DNA of 64,000 bases, taken from assembly GCF_005116455.1 (NCBI RefSeq), contig NZ_SWBP01000002.1, positions 124,001 through 188,000 on the forward strand, read 5' to 3'. The position numbers and the translations under genes are program-made. This stretch comes from Pedobacter cryophilus (GTDB lineage: Bacteria; Bacteroidota; Bacteroidia; Sphingobacteriales; Sphingobacteriaceae). Shown here piece by piece: positions 1-9,713 of the stretch (positions are counted from its first letter, which is position 1; every line of letters begins with the position of its first letter). Under the pieces are notes generated by a model. The model was not told where the DNA came from. It worked only from the letters and a program-made list of their open reading frames with translations, and did not search any database.

Positions 1-629
1 ATTAATAATTGAACGCCAAAAGTAACCAAAAAAGCTAAATCACGGTATTTAGTAGTCATGGCTGTAATAATAAGGCCAATGCCTAAACCTTGGATACCCA
101 TTAAGATAACCAACAAAGGAAATAGCATTACATAAAAAGTGATATTAAAATTTGCTCCGGTAAAATAATAGTAAGTCAATAACAATATAAATAAGAGCAT
201 TTGAACACCAAAGCGCACCAAATTACTAACCACAATACTTAAAGGCATAATTAAACGAGGGAAATAAACTTTTCCAAAAATATTGGCATTATCTTTAAAT
301 ACGGTACTGGTTTTGGTTAAACAATCTGCAAAATAATTCCATGCCGTAATGCCAGCCATGTAAAAAAGCGGTTGAGGTAAACCATCTGTTGAAATACCTG
401 CTAAATTACCAAAAATGAAGGTATAAATAATGGTGGTAAATAAAGGCTGTATAAAAAACCATAATGGACCTAAAATGGTTTGCTTATAAAAACTAACAAA
501 ATCTCTTCTTACCAATAATCCTAAAAGGTCACGATAGCGCCAAACATCAGCTAAATGTAATTCAAACAGATTATTTTGAGGCTTAATTTCTAAATCCCAT
601 GATTCATCCTGAGCGTTTTGTAATGGCAT
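1..629 (-). CDS. ABC-2 type polysaccharide export permease (Wzm-like), C-terminus cut by window edge
   Basis: The reading frame starts at an ATG at 629 on the minus strand and is still open at base 1, so about 209 residues are visible. The N-terminus carries a short hydrophilic stretch ending in an ADVWRYRDLL segment, followed by LVRRDFVSFYKQTILGPLWF. This is the typical amphipathic entry of ABC-2 polysaccharide/O-antigen permeases, and several hydrophobic membrane segments follow. The family exports lipid-linked glycans across the inner membrane together with a Wzt-type ATPase, which is not in the window and may lie just beyond base 1. It is last in the visible minus-strand polysaccharide operon, 116 bases after the GT4 gene. 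The family call is solid; the exact substrate is unknown. Confidence 0.85.
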   Translation of the reverse strand, partial: MPLQNAQDESWDLEIKPQNNLFELHLADVWRYRDLLGLLVRRDFVSFYKQTILGPLWFFIQPLFTTIIYTFIFGNLAGISTDGLPQPLFYMAGITAWNYFADCLTKTSTVFKDNANIFGKVYFPRLIMPLSIVVSNLVRFGVQMLLFILLLTYYYFTGANFNITFYVMLFPLLVILMGIQGLGIGLIITAMTTKYRDLAFLVTFGVQLL

Positions 630-745
630 TTTTTTAGAGTTAATAGGCTGCAAATGTAATTTTTTGTTTTGTTAAAATTAATAATTGTGTTTACTTAGGG
701 CTTAAGCTTATTAATAATTTATTTATTCATTATTTTTTTTAACAA

Positions 746-1852
746 TTAATGGAGCAGTATCTTGATTTTTTGGGCATAATTTTTAAACCCATAATTATTT
801 ATGGTGCTGTTTTGAATTTCTATAGTCTTTTGGTTAAAATTTAATAAATCTACGATGGTTTTTAAAATTTCTTTAGGTTTTTTTGGATCACATAAAAGGC
901 CTGTCTGTCCTGATATTACAGCATCACGGCTACCATCGCTATTTCCGGCAAGTACAGGAACACCACAAGCACTGGCTTCAATAAAAGTGATACCAAAACC
1001 TTCTCCCTCACTGGGCATCACATAAACATCTGCCAATTGATAATGCGCTATGAGTTCATCTTCTTGAATAAAGCCTAAAAACTTTACATATTTATTTACT
1101 TTGTATTGATTAACTAGCTGTTTTAATCTGATGATTTCTTTTTCATCAGCTTTGCCTGCAATGAGATAAACAACATTTTGATTTGTTTTGATTAGCTCTG
1201 GCAATAGTTGTATGATTTTATCATAACCTTTATATTGTTCTGTAAATGATAACCTAGCTAATGTTAAAAGTACTTTTTGAATAGGTTTAATTTGATAACG
1301 AGCCAATAGATAATTTGGCTTATCTAATATTTTTGGGATTTTAAAATAAGGGTCTAAAGCATTTGGAAATACTGCAATTTTATTTTCATCAACTTGATGT
1401 TTATTTACTAATTGTTGTTTTGTAAAATGGCTAACCGCTAATATTTGAGTACTAGCCTGTATTACTTTTTGTTGTACAGCGTTGAGGTTACCCCAAACTT
1501 CTATGCCATGGGCATGTAAAATAAGCTTAGTTTTAGGCTTTAAAAGCATGATCATCCATGCTACAGGAGCTAAATGAATATGGCTTAAAATTAAAGTATC
1601 GGCCCAAAAACCACTTAAAATGCTGTAAATACTAAATAGTAATTTACGACCTTTAAAACCTTTAAAATGGAATTTTTCTATGTATTTTTTATCAGGTTTA
1701 TCATCTAATAAGATAGCGGCTTTAATTTTAAATTCAGGATTTTCTTGATTTATTATAGTCAGAGATCTTAACCAACTTTTATTCACCTTTTCTATGCCTC
1801 CAGCCTGCGAAAAGGCACTCAAACCCAGAAATAAAATTTTCTTCTTATTCAT
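746..1852 (-). CDS. Glycosyltransferase family 4 (GT-B fold)
   Basis: This 368-residue protein probably transfers a sugar from a nucleotide-sugar donor to a growing surface glycan at the cytoplasmic face of the membrane. The C-terminal half has the GT4 donor site: EGFGITFIEASACGVPVLAG around residues 285-303 with the E-x7-E arrangement, and the VLLTLARLS strand that opens the second Rossmann domain near residue 193. The N-terminus shows the LGLSAFSQAGGIEKVN glycine-rich loop. It lies 19 bases downstream of the asparagine synthase-like gene on the same strand, so the two are very likely cotranscribed. Donor and acceptor cannot be read from the sequence. Confidence 0.88.
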   Translation of the reverse strand: MNKKKILFLGLSAFSQAGGIEKVNKSWLRSLTIINQENPEFKIKAAILLDDKPDKKYIEKFHFKGFKGRKLLFSIYSILSGFWADTLILSHIHLAPVAWMIMLLKPKTKLILHAHGIEVWGNLNAVQQKVIQASTQILAVSHFTKQQLVNKHQVDENKIAVFPNALDPYFKIPKILDKPNYLLARYQIKPIQKVLLTLARLSFTEQYKGYDKIIQLLPELIKTNQNVVYLIAGKADEKEIIRLKQLVNQYKVNKYVKFLGFIQEDELIAHYQLADVYVMPSEGEGFGITFIEASACGVPVLAGNSDGSRDAVISGQTGLLCDPKKPKEILKTIVDLLNFNQKTIEIQNSTINNYGFKNYAQKIKILLH

Positions 1853-1871
1853 AACCTAGATTTTGCACTTA

Positions 1872-3710
1872 TTATTTAAAATCTAAAGCATCTTTACCCC
1901 CAAACTTTTCCAACACAATTAAACTCATAATTTTAGACCAATGTAATTGGTCTTCTTCATAGGCTTTGAATAAGGAAGTTAAAGATTTGTTTTTTAAATA
2001 AGACTGCTTGGTTTGTAGATATAGAGGATGTTCTTTAAGCCAATATTGAAAGGGAAATGTAAAACCCATTTTTGGGCGGTCCCAAATCTGTTGTGGTAAT
2101 AAATTATCAAAAGCATGAATTAATAAATGCTTTGCGGGTTTATTTTTATTGAAAATGAGAGATGCAGGTAAGCTATTACAAAGTTGTACCAAATCTTGAT
2201 CTAAAAATGGGACCCTAACTTCTAAACCATGTTGCATACTCATATAATCTGCATCTTTCAATAATTGGTTTTGCATAAAATAATGCTGTTCATACCAAGC
2301 TGCTTTTTTGCCATCGTAAGTGAATGGTTTAACTATTGAAGGTTCGGGGATAAAATGCAATGCTTTTTCTTGTTGTTTATTATCTATATTAAAGAAATGC
2401 TGTAATTGTTGTGGATTAAAAAAACCTCTTAAAAAAAGATATTCATAAATACTATTCTCTCTGTGCTTTAAATAACTGACTCTTTGTAAGGCGTCTTTAT
2501 GAATTAATTTAGCTCCAGCAACAATTAAGCTTCTAAAATTTCTGGCTAAAGGGATATTTTTTATTCTTTTAAAAGAGGGGTATCCTCCAAATAATTCATC
2601 GGCTCCGATACCAGAGAGTACTGCTTTTAGCCCAGCATCTTTGGCGGCTTTAGATACAAACCAAGAGTTTATACCATCTGTACTAGGCTGATCCATGGCT
2701 GCAATAATTTCCTCAAAATATTGGTCAAAGTCTTGCTTGCTAACCTCTTTTGCAATATGTTTCCCTGGTAATTTGGCGGTAATAGTATCCTGATATTTCT
2801 TTTCAGAATATTGAGCCTCTGGAAAATGTAAAGAAACAGTAATTAATTTATCTTCTTGATATTTTGAAGCTTGTAAAGCTAACAGAGAGCTATCTATTCC
2901 GCCACTTAAAAAAACGCCAATAGAAGCATCAGCAACTAATTGTTTCTGAATGGCTTGGTCTAATGCTCTATCTACTAATATTTGTGCTTCTAAAGCTGAT
3001 ACCTTTAACGCTTCAATCTCTTTATTAAAAAAAGGGACTAAATTTTCAATATTCAGCTTTTTTGAAGTTAAATCAATTTTTAAGAAATGACCTTTTTTAA
3101 GCATCCAAACATTACTTAAGGTAGTCATGGGTTCAGGCAAATGCCCCATACTTAAAAATGCAATAGGCCAATCCTTGTTTACGGCGATTTTAAAAGGTAA
3201 TTGACTAAATGCTTTAACTTCAGAAGCAAAATATAAAGAATCTTGTTGTTGAGTATAATATAGCGGCTTAATTCCCTGTGGGTCTCTTACTAAGTAAAGT
3301 TCTTTTTTTAAATGATCAATAAGGGCAAAGGCAAACATCCCCTTTAATTTTTTAAATGCAACAACACCCCATTCAATAAAGGCATTTAATATGACCTCTG
3401 TATCCGTACTGCTTTTAAAAACATAACCTATATTACACAACTCAGTTTTTATGTCTTGGTAATTATAAATTTCGCCATTAAATATGATTCCATATTGCTG
3501 GTGCATATCAAACATAGGTTGATGACCAAGATTACTCAAATCTAAAAGGGATAATCTACGATGACCTAATGCTAAACCGCTACTTTCATCAATATAAAAT
3601 CCCTCATCATCTGGTCCGCCATGCTGTTGTATGGTAGTCATCGCTCGCACACAAAAAGTGAGTTCTTGTTTTGAATAATTCTTATTGATGATACCTGCTA
3701 TTCTACACAT
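1872..3710 (-). CDS. asnB: Asparagine synthase (glutamine-hydrolysing) family amidotransferase
   Basis: This 612-residue two-domain enzyme begins MCRIAGI, so Cys2 is the expected N-terminal glutaminase nucleophile after Met removal. The glutaminase domain contains NGEIYN and the STDTEVIL segment. The synthetase domain has the pyrophosphate loop SGGIDSS at residues 269-275 and the later GIGADELFGGY segment. Family members use glutamine nitrogen and ATP to amidate a carboxylate, classically aspartate. Copies inside polysaccharide loci are often thought to amidate sugar uronic acids or act in glycan modification. The position between the wzc-like gene (119 bases upstream) and a GT4 gene (19 bases downstream) supports a glycan role, but ordinary asparagine synthesis cannot be excluded. 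Confidence 0.88.
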   Translation of the reverse strand: MCRIAGIINKNYSKQELTFCVRAMTTIQQHGGPDDEGFYIDESSGLALGHRRLSLLDLSNLGHQPMFDMHQQYGIIFNGEIYNYQDIKTELCNIGYVFKSSTDTEVILNAFIEWGVVAFKKLKGMFAFALIDHLKKELYLVRDPQGIKPLYYTQQQDSLYFASEVKAFSQLPFKIAVNKDWPIAFLSMGHLPEPMTTLSNVWMLKKGHFLKIDLTSKKLNIENLVPFFNKEIEALKVSALEAQILVDRALDQAIQKQLVADASIGVFLSGGIDSSLLALQASKYQEDKLITVSLHFPEAQYSEKKYQDTITAKLPGKHIAKEVSKQDFDQYFEEIIAAMDQPSTDGINSWFVSKAAKDAGLKAVLSGIGADELFGGYPSFKRIKNIPLARNFRSLIVAGAKLIHKDALQRVSYLKHRENSIYEYLFLRGFFNPQQLQHFFNIDNKQQEKALHFIPEPSIVKPFTYDGKKAAWYEQHYFMQNQLLKDADYMSMQHGLEVRVPFLDQDLVQLCNSLPASLIFNKNKPAKHLLIHAFDNLLPQQIWDRPKMGFTFPFQYWLKEHPLYLQTKQSYLKNKSLTSLFKAYEEDQLHWSKIMSLIVLEKFGGKDALDFK

Positions 3711-3829
3711 ATTTTTTTCATCCTGAATTTATGTCAGAATCTTATCAGCTATGAGACACTTATTTAAGTGAGATGCGGTGATAAATACCACATAACATGG
3801 CGGTCAATAGAGGGAATTATTAATCTGAT

Positions 3830-6274
3830 TTAAGCTTGATCATTATTTTTTGATCGTTTCCAAAACTTCCACCAAGATTTTTTATCATCATCAGAATAAT
3901 AGCCGTAACCAGAGTAACCACTATAGTCGGAATAATAATAACCATTATAATGACCAGTATATTTAGTGCTGTAATAACGTGAATGTAGTGCATCTTCAAT
4001 AAAGGCATTTAATACAATTACCGTATTATTTAATCCATATTCTTGTTCTATTCTTTGTGGAATAGTAGCTGCATTATATTTGGATACACCAGCTCTAATA
4101 ATGAAAAGATTGATGTCACTTTGTCTGATGATTGGGATGGCGTCTGATACTAAGCCAACTGGAGCTGTATCTATCATTACATAATCATAGCTAAGTTTTA
4201 ACTTCTCAATCATTTCTGTAAATCTTTCACTATATAAAAGCTCAGACGGATTAGGAGGAACCGGGCCAGATAAAATAAAATCAAGATTTTTTTGAGATGA
4301 AGAATGGATAATGCGTGATAACTCATTTTCTTGCCTAGATAGGTAAGAACTTAATCCATTGTCGTTTTTAACATTAAAAACTTTAAAAAGTTTAGATCTT
4401 CTTAAATCCCCAGCAATCAAAATAACTTTTTTATCAATCATCGCAAGTGTACTTGCCAAATTTAAAGTGACAAAGGATTTCCCTTCGCCAGATATTTCTG
4501 ATGTAATACAAACTACTTTACTACCTTTTTCTGTAGCTAAGAAAGAAAGATTAGTTCTTACAGATCTTACTGATTCTGCGAAAATAGATTTAGGTTTTAA
4601 TAAAGTTAAAATTTCCTTGGTTTCTTTATCGTTAGAATCAGTATATTTTCTTATTACTCCTATAATAGGCACATTGGTAATACTCTCTACAGTTTCTTTA
4701 TCATAAATATAAGGGTTAACACTTCTATTTAAAAATATTAAGCCAATACCTACTAAAATACCTAATATCCAAGCAGATCTATAAATTTTAACTCTATCTG
4801 GACTAATAGGTGTTGTTTTTGCTACCGCGGGCTCTATAATAGAGGCACTACTTAAAATAGATGCTTTAGTGATTTGAGCTTCTAATCTTTTTTCTGACAA
4901 GTAAGAGTAAATTTTTTGATTAATATTAAAATCCCTATCTAAAACTTCCATGTTTTTTGATGCAGTTGGTAATTTGTTTAACTCGGCGTAGAAGACATTG
5001 ATCCTTGTATTAAGAGATTTAATTTGAGTATTTAAGCGTTCAATTTGTGAGTTGATATTTTTATAAATCGTGTTTTTTAAAATGGTGAGTTGGTTGTTAA
5101 TTTCTTTTAAAGGGGGTGAGTTTTCATTATAAATTGACAGTGCATCTAGTCTTTTAAAAACGAGTAGGTTATATTGTGAAATAAGACTTCCAATCATTGG
5201 ATCAACAGAACCAAAAATATCCAGATTTAAATTCTTGCTATTATCACTATTACTTATTTGTTCTTTTAATTGCTGATAATTAAGCAATTGAACACGTGAA
5301 TCATAAACTTCTGTTTCTGTTCTTTCAATGAATAATTGTTTATTCGAAGTATATTTATCTATATCGCCAATTTTTAATTCTTTTTGGTATTGTTCAATTT
5401 CAGTTGCTGACAAATTGACTTCCTTTCCTAGCCTACTTAACTGGTTATTAATAAAGGTTATAATTTGGTCAGAAGATTTGGCTTTTTGAAGGATATCGTA
5501 ATTGAGATAAGTTTCTGCAACAGCATTAACAGCGTCTTTTGCAAAGTAGGGGTTAGTATCCGTGATACTTAAACTGGCAATATTACTAAATTTGGAAGTT
5601 TCGTTTAAGCTTACTCCATTCCTAATACGCTGAAATAATTCTTCCTCAGTATTAAATTTAAAGGAATATTCAGAGTCTTCATTTGGGCTACTTGTTTTAT
5701 CTAAAGAAAACTTGAAGTTTTGTATGATTATTGGTTCATTATATTGGTATTTTTTTATTATTATAATGCCTTCCTTAGGATAAGCTAAGGTAAAATCATT
5801 ACCTCCTAAATATTTAAAAATGAATAGATTGCTAGGTCTGTATGCATCTTTATTTAATACATTTACTAAAAAGGGTTTATTTGGATAAGTTTCTGTGTTT
5901 CTTACTTTGCCTTTAAAGTAATAGCTTACCTGCCAATCCATTTTTTTTAGTGCTTCTATAATTACTTCTCTACTTCTAACCACATAACTCTCATTTTGAA
6001 TTTTAGCAGCACCCCTATCTCCAGAACTAATTATGGTTACCATATCAGTAAATTCTGATTTTTTCTCATCGTATTTAATATTGGTACTAGTAGAGTAGAT
6101 TTCAGGCGTGTACCATAAGTATAAAAAGGAAGTGGTCAGTGCAATAATTAATGTCCCTGCTATCCAATACCACCTACTACCAATAATCTTAATTATTTTT
6201 GTGTAGTCTAATTCCTGTTCTGGTAATTTACCTTCATTAGGGAGTGGTTTTCTTGAGAGGAAGGGCTGCGCCAT
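3830..6274 (-). CDS. wzc: Wzc-like polysaccharide co-polymerase with BY-kinase domain
   Basis: This 814-residue inner-membrane protein should control polysaccharide chain length and export by phosphorylation cycles. The N-terminal Wzz domain follows a membrane helix near residues 37-55. A long periplasmic coiled-coil region follows, and a second membrane helix sits near 500-520. The cytoplasmic bacterial tyrosine kinase has Walker A SGEGKS at about 595-600, Walker A' VILIAGDLRR at about 617-626 and Walker B VMIDTAP at about 699-705. The C-terminus is a tyrosine-rich tail with twelve Tyr between about 766 and 793, the expected autophosphorylation cluster. It starts two bases after the stop of the wza-like gene, so the two are translationally close and act as partners. 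Confidence 0.92.
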   Translation of the reverse strand: MAQPFLSRKPLPNEGKLPEQELDYTKIIKIIGSRWYWIAGTLIIALTTSFLYLWYTPEIYSTSTNIKYDEKKSEFTDMVTIISSGDRGAAKIQNESYVVRSREVIIEALKKMDWQVSYYFKGKVRNTETYPNKPFLVNVLNKDAYRPSNLFIFKYLGGNDFTLAYPKEGIIIIKKYQYNEPIIIQNFKFSLDKTSSPNEDSEYSFKFNTEEELFQRIRNGVSLNETSKFSNIASLSITDTNPYFAKDAVNAVAETYLNYDILQKAKSSDQIITFINNQLSRLGKEVNLSATEIEQYQKELKIGDIDKYTSNKQLFIERTETEVYDSRVQLLNYQQLKEQISNSDNSKNLNLDIFGSVDPMIGSLISQYNLLVFKRLDALSIYNENSPPLKEINNQLTILKNTIYKNINSQIERLNTQIKSLNTRINVFYAELNKLPTASKNMEVLDRDFNINQKIYSYLSEKRLEAQITKASILSSASIIEPAVAKTTPISPDRVKIYRSAWILGILVGIGLIFLNRSVNPYIYDKETVESITNVPIIGVIRKYTDSNDKETKEILTLLKPKSIFAESVRSVRTNLSFLATEKGSKVVCITSEISGEGKSFVTLNLASTLAMIDKKVILIAGDLRRSKLFKVFNVKNDNGLSSYLSRQENELSRIIHSSSQKNLDFILSGPVPPNPSELLYSERFTEMIEKLKLSYDYVMIDTAPVGLVSDAIPIIRQSDINLFIIRAGVSKYNAATIPQRIEQEYGLNNTVIVLNAFIEDALHSRYYSTKYTGHYNGYYYSDYSGYSGYGYYSDDDKKSWWKFWKRSKNNDQA

Positions 6275-6276
6275 GT

Positions 6277-7071
6277 TTATTTGGAGATATTGTTAATAAT
6301 AATGTAGGCGTTAACTGCCGCAAGTAAGGTTTGAAGGATTGTATTTACACCAATTAATCTATCCGAAGATCTAAATAAGCCAACTGGTTCTGCGTATATG
6401 ATATCGTTGTTTTGTAAAATTAAGCGCTTATCAGAAAGACTATTAATATCAGATAAATTAGCAATAATAATAGTAGGGTTTTCTAAATCACCTCTAATGA
6501 TCTTTATTTTCTTTTTATTTGCTCTTGCATTTAGCCCGCCCACAGTACCTAGTAATTCTACTAAATGTGTTTGGTCTTTAGTAAGCAATACATTGGTTTG
6601 AGATACAAATTCACCTAAAAAGGTCACTTTTGCATTCGTAATATTAATATCAATTATAGGGTCTTTTAAAAGCTTCTCTTTATATTGATCTTCCAGAAAT
6701 TTTTCGGCCTCCACTCTTGTCATTCCAATAAGTTTTAACTTACCTAACACTGGGATATTTACAGTACCGTCGTTTTCAACCAAGAATGTTTGTATTTCTA
6801 ATTGTCCGGTATTTACAGCCCCTCTTTCGCCAGTTAATTGTACTGTACTTTGTAAATTTTTTATCGCTAAAATATTCCCAGCTTGTATTCTTTGAGAAGT
6901 ACTAGCTATATTTTGATCACCTTGTATGACAGTAACAGGCTCTTTGGCCAACTTTTCTTTTCCTGTTATAAATAAAAGATTTTTATTCTTAGGGCTGCAA
7001 GAGCTAAGAATCAGGATACCAATAAAAAAAAAGAGGATATTTTTAAATTGGTAAATAGGTGTGATTTTCAT
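6277..7071 (-). CDS. wza: Polysaccharide export outer-membrane lipoprotein (Wza-like)
   Basis: This should be the outer-membrane translocon that pairs with the Wzc-like protein. A longer frame reaches 7170, but the ATG at 7071 is preferred. It starts MKITPIYQF followed by a hydrophobic stretch and the lipobox LILSSCS, a good signal-peptidase II site. The 33 residues upstream are basic and unlike a leader. The mature part has the Poly_export/SLBB layout, with IQAGNILAIKNL near the start and then VENDGTVNIPVLGKLKL. A hydrophobic C-terminal helix is followed by a short tail. At about 264 residues it is shorter than enterobacterial Wza, as is common in Bacteroidota. It is the first gene of the minus-strand operon running to base 1. 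Confidence 0.9.
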   Translation of the reverse strand: MKITPIYQFKNILFFFIGILILSSCSPKNKNLLFITGKEKLAKEPVTVIQGDQNIASTSQRIQAGNILAIKNLQSTVQLTGERGAVNTGQLEIQTFLVENDGTVNIPVLGKLKLIGMTRVEAEKFLEDQYKEKLLKDPIIDINITNAKVTFLGEFVSQTNVLLTKDQTHLVELLGTVGGLNARANKKKIKIIRGDLENPTIIIANLSDINSLSDKRLILQNNDIIYAEPVGLFRSSDRLIGVNTILQTLLAAVNAYIIINNISK

Positions 7072-7266
7072 TTTCGCGTATCTATTTCGATTCCAATGAT
7101 AATTAAATTTTGTGCAAACATAAAATTTTTTGAAGGAATGGTTGGAGATTGTTAAAATTATTAAGAGCACTCTTAAGAACGAGTAGTTGCTTTGGAAAGT
7201 ATTAATCTTCGAAACCTAACAAATCTTTTGGGGATACTTTTTATTATTGTAGAAAGTTTTAACAAA

Positions 7267-7295
7267 AAAAGAAGGTGAATTTTCACTTTCTTTCT
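7267..7295 (-). terminator. Rho-independent terminator of the XRE regulator gene
   Basis: A 12-base stem (AAAGAAGGTGAA against TTCACTTTCTTT, with one G-T wobble) is followed on the minus strand by a run of seven T. It sits between the XRE gene stop at 7324 and the wza-like gene, so it insulates the polysaccharide operon from the regulator. Confidence 0.7.
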
Positions 7296-7323
7296 ATTTC
7301 AATTAACTGAAATATCTATTCAA

Positions 7324-7551
7324 TTAAAAATCTAATAAATCTTTAGGATTCACACGTAGAGCCTCAGCAATTTTGGCTATATGACTTATATTCGTATTAG
7401 TTTCTCCTCTTTCAATCCTTCCGATTTGCTTTAATTCAAACCCTGTTTGTTCAACTAAATATTCTTGAGTAAGCTTTTTTTCTTTTCTTATTTCAATAAT
7501 TTTATTTCCAACTTTATTAATAAAGTCCTGGTCTCTATAATGTTTTCTCAC
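7324..7551 (-). CDS. XRE-family HTH regulator, single domain
   Basis: This 75-residue protein is essentially one Cro/CI-type helix-turn-helix domain. The LTQEYLVEQTGFELKQIGRI segment gives the two HTH helices, followed by ERGETNTNISHIAKIAEALRV and the terminal NPKDLLDF typical of small stand-alone XRE proteins. It has no sensor domain. It is transcribed alone on the minus strand, with its own terminator separating it from the polysaccharide operon, so a link to that operon is possible but unproven. Confidence 0.88.
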   Translation of the reverse strand: MRKHYRDQDFINKVGNKIIEIRKEKKLTQEYLVEQTGFELKQIGRIERGETNTNISHIAKIAEALRVNPKDLLDF

Positions 7552-7719
7552 ATGCTTAATGTGCCACTTAAAAAAAATAATTGTTAGGTCATATTTGACT
7601 TATTTAGAAATAATTATATATTTGTTAAACAATGAATTTAAAATATATTATTACTAATAGTTTTGATTTTATAGATTAGCGAACTTCCTGAAATTTGAAG
7701 CATTCGCACTTAGAGTCTT

Positions 7720-7827
7720 GTTCTAGAAAACTGGTAATTTTTAAGACAACAAGAAGATAAGTGAAATGCTCACGCTAAAGGCGTGGGCTCACTTATTTGT
7801 TGTCAGGTATACCAGTACCTCTAGAAC
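7720..7827. repeat. 108-base imperfect palindrome with hairpin apex
   Basis: The outer arms GTTCTAG...CTGGTA (7720-7736) and TACCAG...CTAGAAC (7810-7827) pair. The inner arms around 7745-7764 and 7789-7804 (GACAACAAG...AAGTGA with TCACTTATTTGTTGTC) also pair. The apex holds CACGC-TAAAG-GCGTG (7771-7785). A further CCACGCCTTTAGTG at 7841-7854 could pair with the apex instead. No protein-coding frame was seen in 7552-8282; a small hairpin at about 7876-7902 and a terminator-like CCC...GGG plus T-run near 7946-7977 also lie there. The palindrome may be a REP/IS200-like remnant. Confidence 0.6.
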
Positions 7828-8282
7828 GATAAGTTGAGTTCCACGCCTTTAGTGTTTCTAAACTTATTAAAAAAGGCTCCTTAATATTTACCAATATGGA
7901 GCAAGCAAAAATCATTTACGCCCTTAAAATTTGCGCACCAGAATAACCCTTTTTTAAAGAGGGCGTGGTTTTTTTGTTAATTAGTTTCAGTGTTTTAAGC
8001 CAGCCCTCTTTTTTATTCCTTTAAAGGCATTAACTCCACCTGCTACGAGCAAAGGAATCTTCTTTTTTTTTACCCTCAACAAATTTAAAATGAAGCAAAA
8101 AATACTTGCTATGGCCACGCTTTGGACTTTTTTAAGACATAAGGATTTTGAAGGTAAAAGGCTTTTTGAAGGGCATAAGGCAGAAGGCATAAGGCGAAAG
8201 GCCTTGGGGCTTGTGCTTAAAAATTGGGAATGGTTTGTCACGCAAAGATGGCCACAGGTTTCAGCTTGCAAAGCATGGAGAT

Positions 8283-9690
8283 TACAAAGGTTCACCACTT
8301 ATTTAAGCCAGTGGGTCAAAACTCAAAACCCTTCGACTCCGCTCAGGGTGACAAGTAATGCGGTGAGTTCGTCATGCAAAGGACTACATTTCAATTGGAA
8401 TAAATATTTCAAATTAAGCTGTAGCGCTAGCCCGAACAACCAAAGTACAGCGTCTTATTCCGCCTTGGCGATTGCGGATAGCCCAACAGAAGTTAACGCA
8501 GAATCTTTCGAAGCAAACGGCGCCATGCCTGCCGGCAGGCAGGTAGCGGTGGCTCTTTGGTCACTTTCCAGCTATAGGGACCTGCGTAAAGCATGCTTGA
8601 GAGCAATTAAAAATATAAAAACCTGCGAAAAAAGGACTAGCCTCCACGGCAATGAGTGGCGAGAGTATCATTGGAAAACTAATTTCCAAAGGTTCACCAC
8701 TTATTTAAGCCAATGGTTAAAAACCCAGAACCCTTCGACTCTCCCGATGAAAAATCGGGACAGGCTGCTCAGGGTGACAAGTAATACGGAGAGTCCGTCT
8801 TTCAAAGGGGTGGTATTCAAAAGGTTCACCACTAAATTAAGCCAGAATTCCACACCACGGGGATCCCGAAATGAATTCGGGATGACAGCATGGGAGGTAG
8901 GTTCGTCTTGCAAAGGGTTGGGATTTCATTGGAATAGAATTTTGAATGTAATCGAGATTCTTGAGCGTGGGGTTGGTAAAACGCCGAGCCGGGAGTTGGC
9001 CTGTGAAAGGAAGGATCGTTTTACCTTGATTTTTTGGTGCCTTTTTCATCTAAGGAAAAAGACACGAGCCTCCGCGGCGATAGAGCGGCGAGAGTATAAC
9101 TGGAAAGCAGATTTCCAAAGGTTTACCACTAAAGTAAGCCAGTATTCTAAAACACACAACCCTTCGACTCCGCTCAGGGTGACAGATAATGCGGTGAGTC
9201 CGTCTTTCAAAGGATTGTGGTTAAAAAGGTTCATCGCTTATTTAAGCCAGTATTCCAAACCGCGGGGATCCCGAAATGAATTCGGGATGACAGCAAGGGA
9301 GGAAGGTTCGTCTTGCAAAGGATTGTGGTTCAAAAGGCTCAGCGCTTATGTAAGCCAGTATTCCAAACCACGGGGATCCCGAAATGAATTCGGGATGACA
9401 GCATGGGAGGAGGGTTTGTCTTGCAAAGGGTTGGTGTTCAAAAGGTTCACCACTAAAGTAAGCCAGTATTCCAAACCACGGGGATCCCGAAATGAATTCG
9501 GGATGACAGCAAGGGAGGAGGGTTCGTCATGCAAAGGGTTGGTGTTCAAAAGGTTCATCGTTTATGTAAGCCAGTGGCTCGTTATCCAAAACCCTTCGAG
9601 TCTCCCGATGAAAAATCGGGACAGGCTGCACAGGGTGACAGCATGGGAGGAGGGTTCAGCTTTCAACAAATCAACAAATCATCAAATTTC
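8283..9690 (+). repeat. Composite non-coding repeat array
   Basis: The stretch is built from modules in one orientation. One is an AAAGGTTCACCACTTATTTA-type scaffold. A palindromic cassette follows, either REP type 1 (CCCTTCGACTCCGCTCAGGG then TGACA) or type 2 (GGATCCCGAAATGAATTCGG then GATGACA), and then a GGTTCGTCTTGCAAAGG-type scaffold. A longer module (8390-8700) contains TTCCGCCTTGGCGATTGCGG. The same modules recur at 20.2-21.3 kb and 28.2-29.5 kb. A 544-codon open frame (8090-9724) crosses the array but its translation is only the repeat read through, so it is not called as a gene. Confidence 0.9.
9224..9547 (+). repeat. Tandem array of three 108-base units
   Basis: The AAAAGG that opens each unit occurs at 9224, 9332 and 9440, exactly 108 bases apart. 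Each unit holds one type 2 palindrome (GGATCCCGAA/TTCGGGAT) between identical scaffold pieces. A fourth unit starts at 9548 but carries a type 1 REP with an inserted palindrome instead. Confidence 0.92.
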
Positions 9691-9713
9691 AAACCATAAA
9701 AACCTAATAATTT

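Noticed and set aside
7072-7170. N-terminal 33 residues of the wza-like frame
   Set aside because: The basic stretch precedes a clear lipoprotein leader starting at the ATG at 7071, so it is untranslated or spurious.
7720-7827. Possible integron attC site
   Set aside because: The ends read GTTCTAG and CTAGAAC, which do not fit the GTTRRRY / RYYYAAC core sites, and no integrase or cassette genes are nearby.
9224-9547. Possible CRISPR-like array (regular 108-base spacing)
   Set aside because: Both the palindrome and the interval are repeated, so there are no unique spacers. The period is too long, and no cas gene is present.
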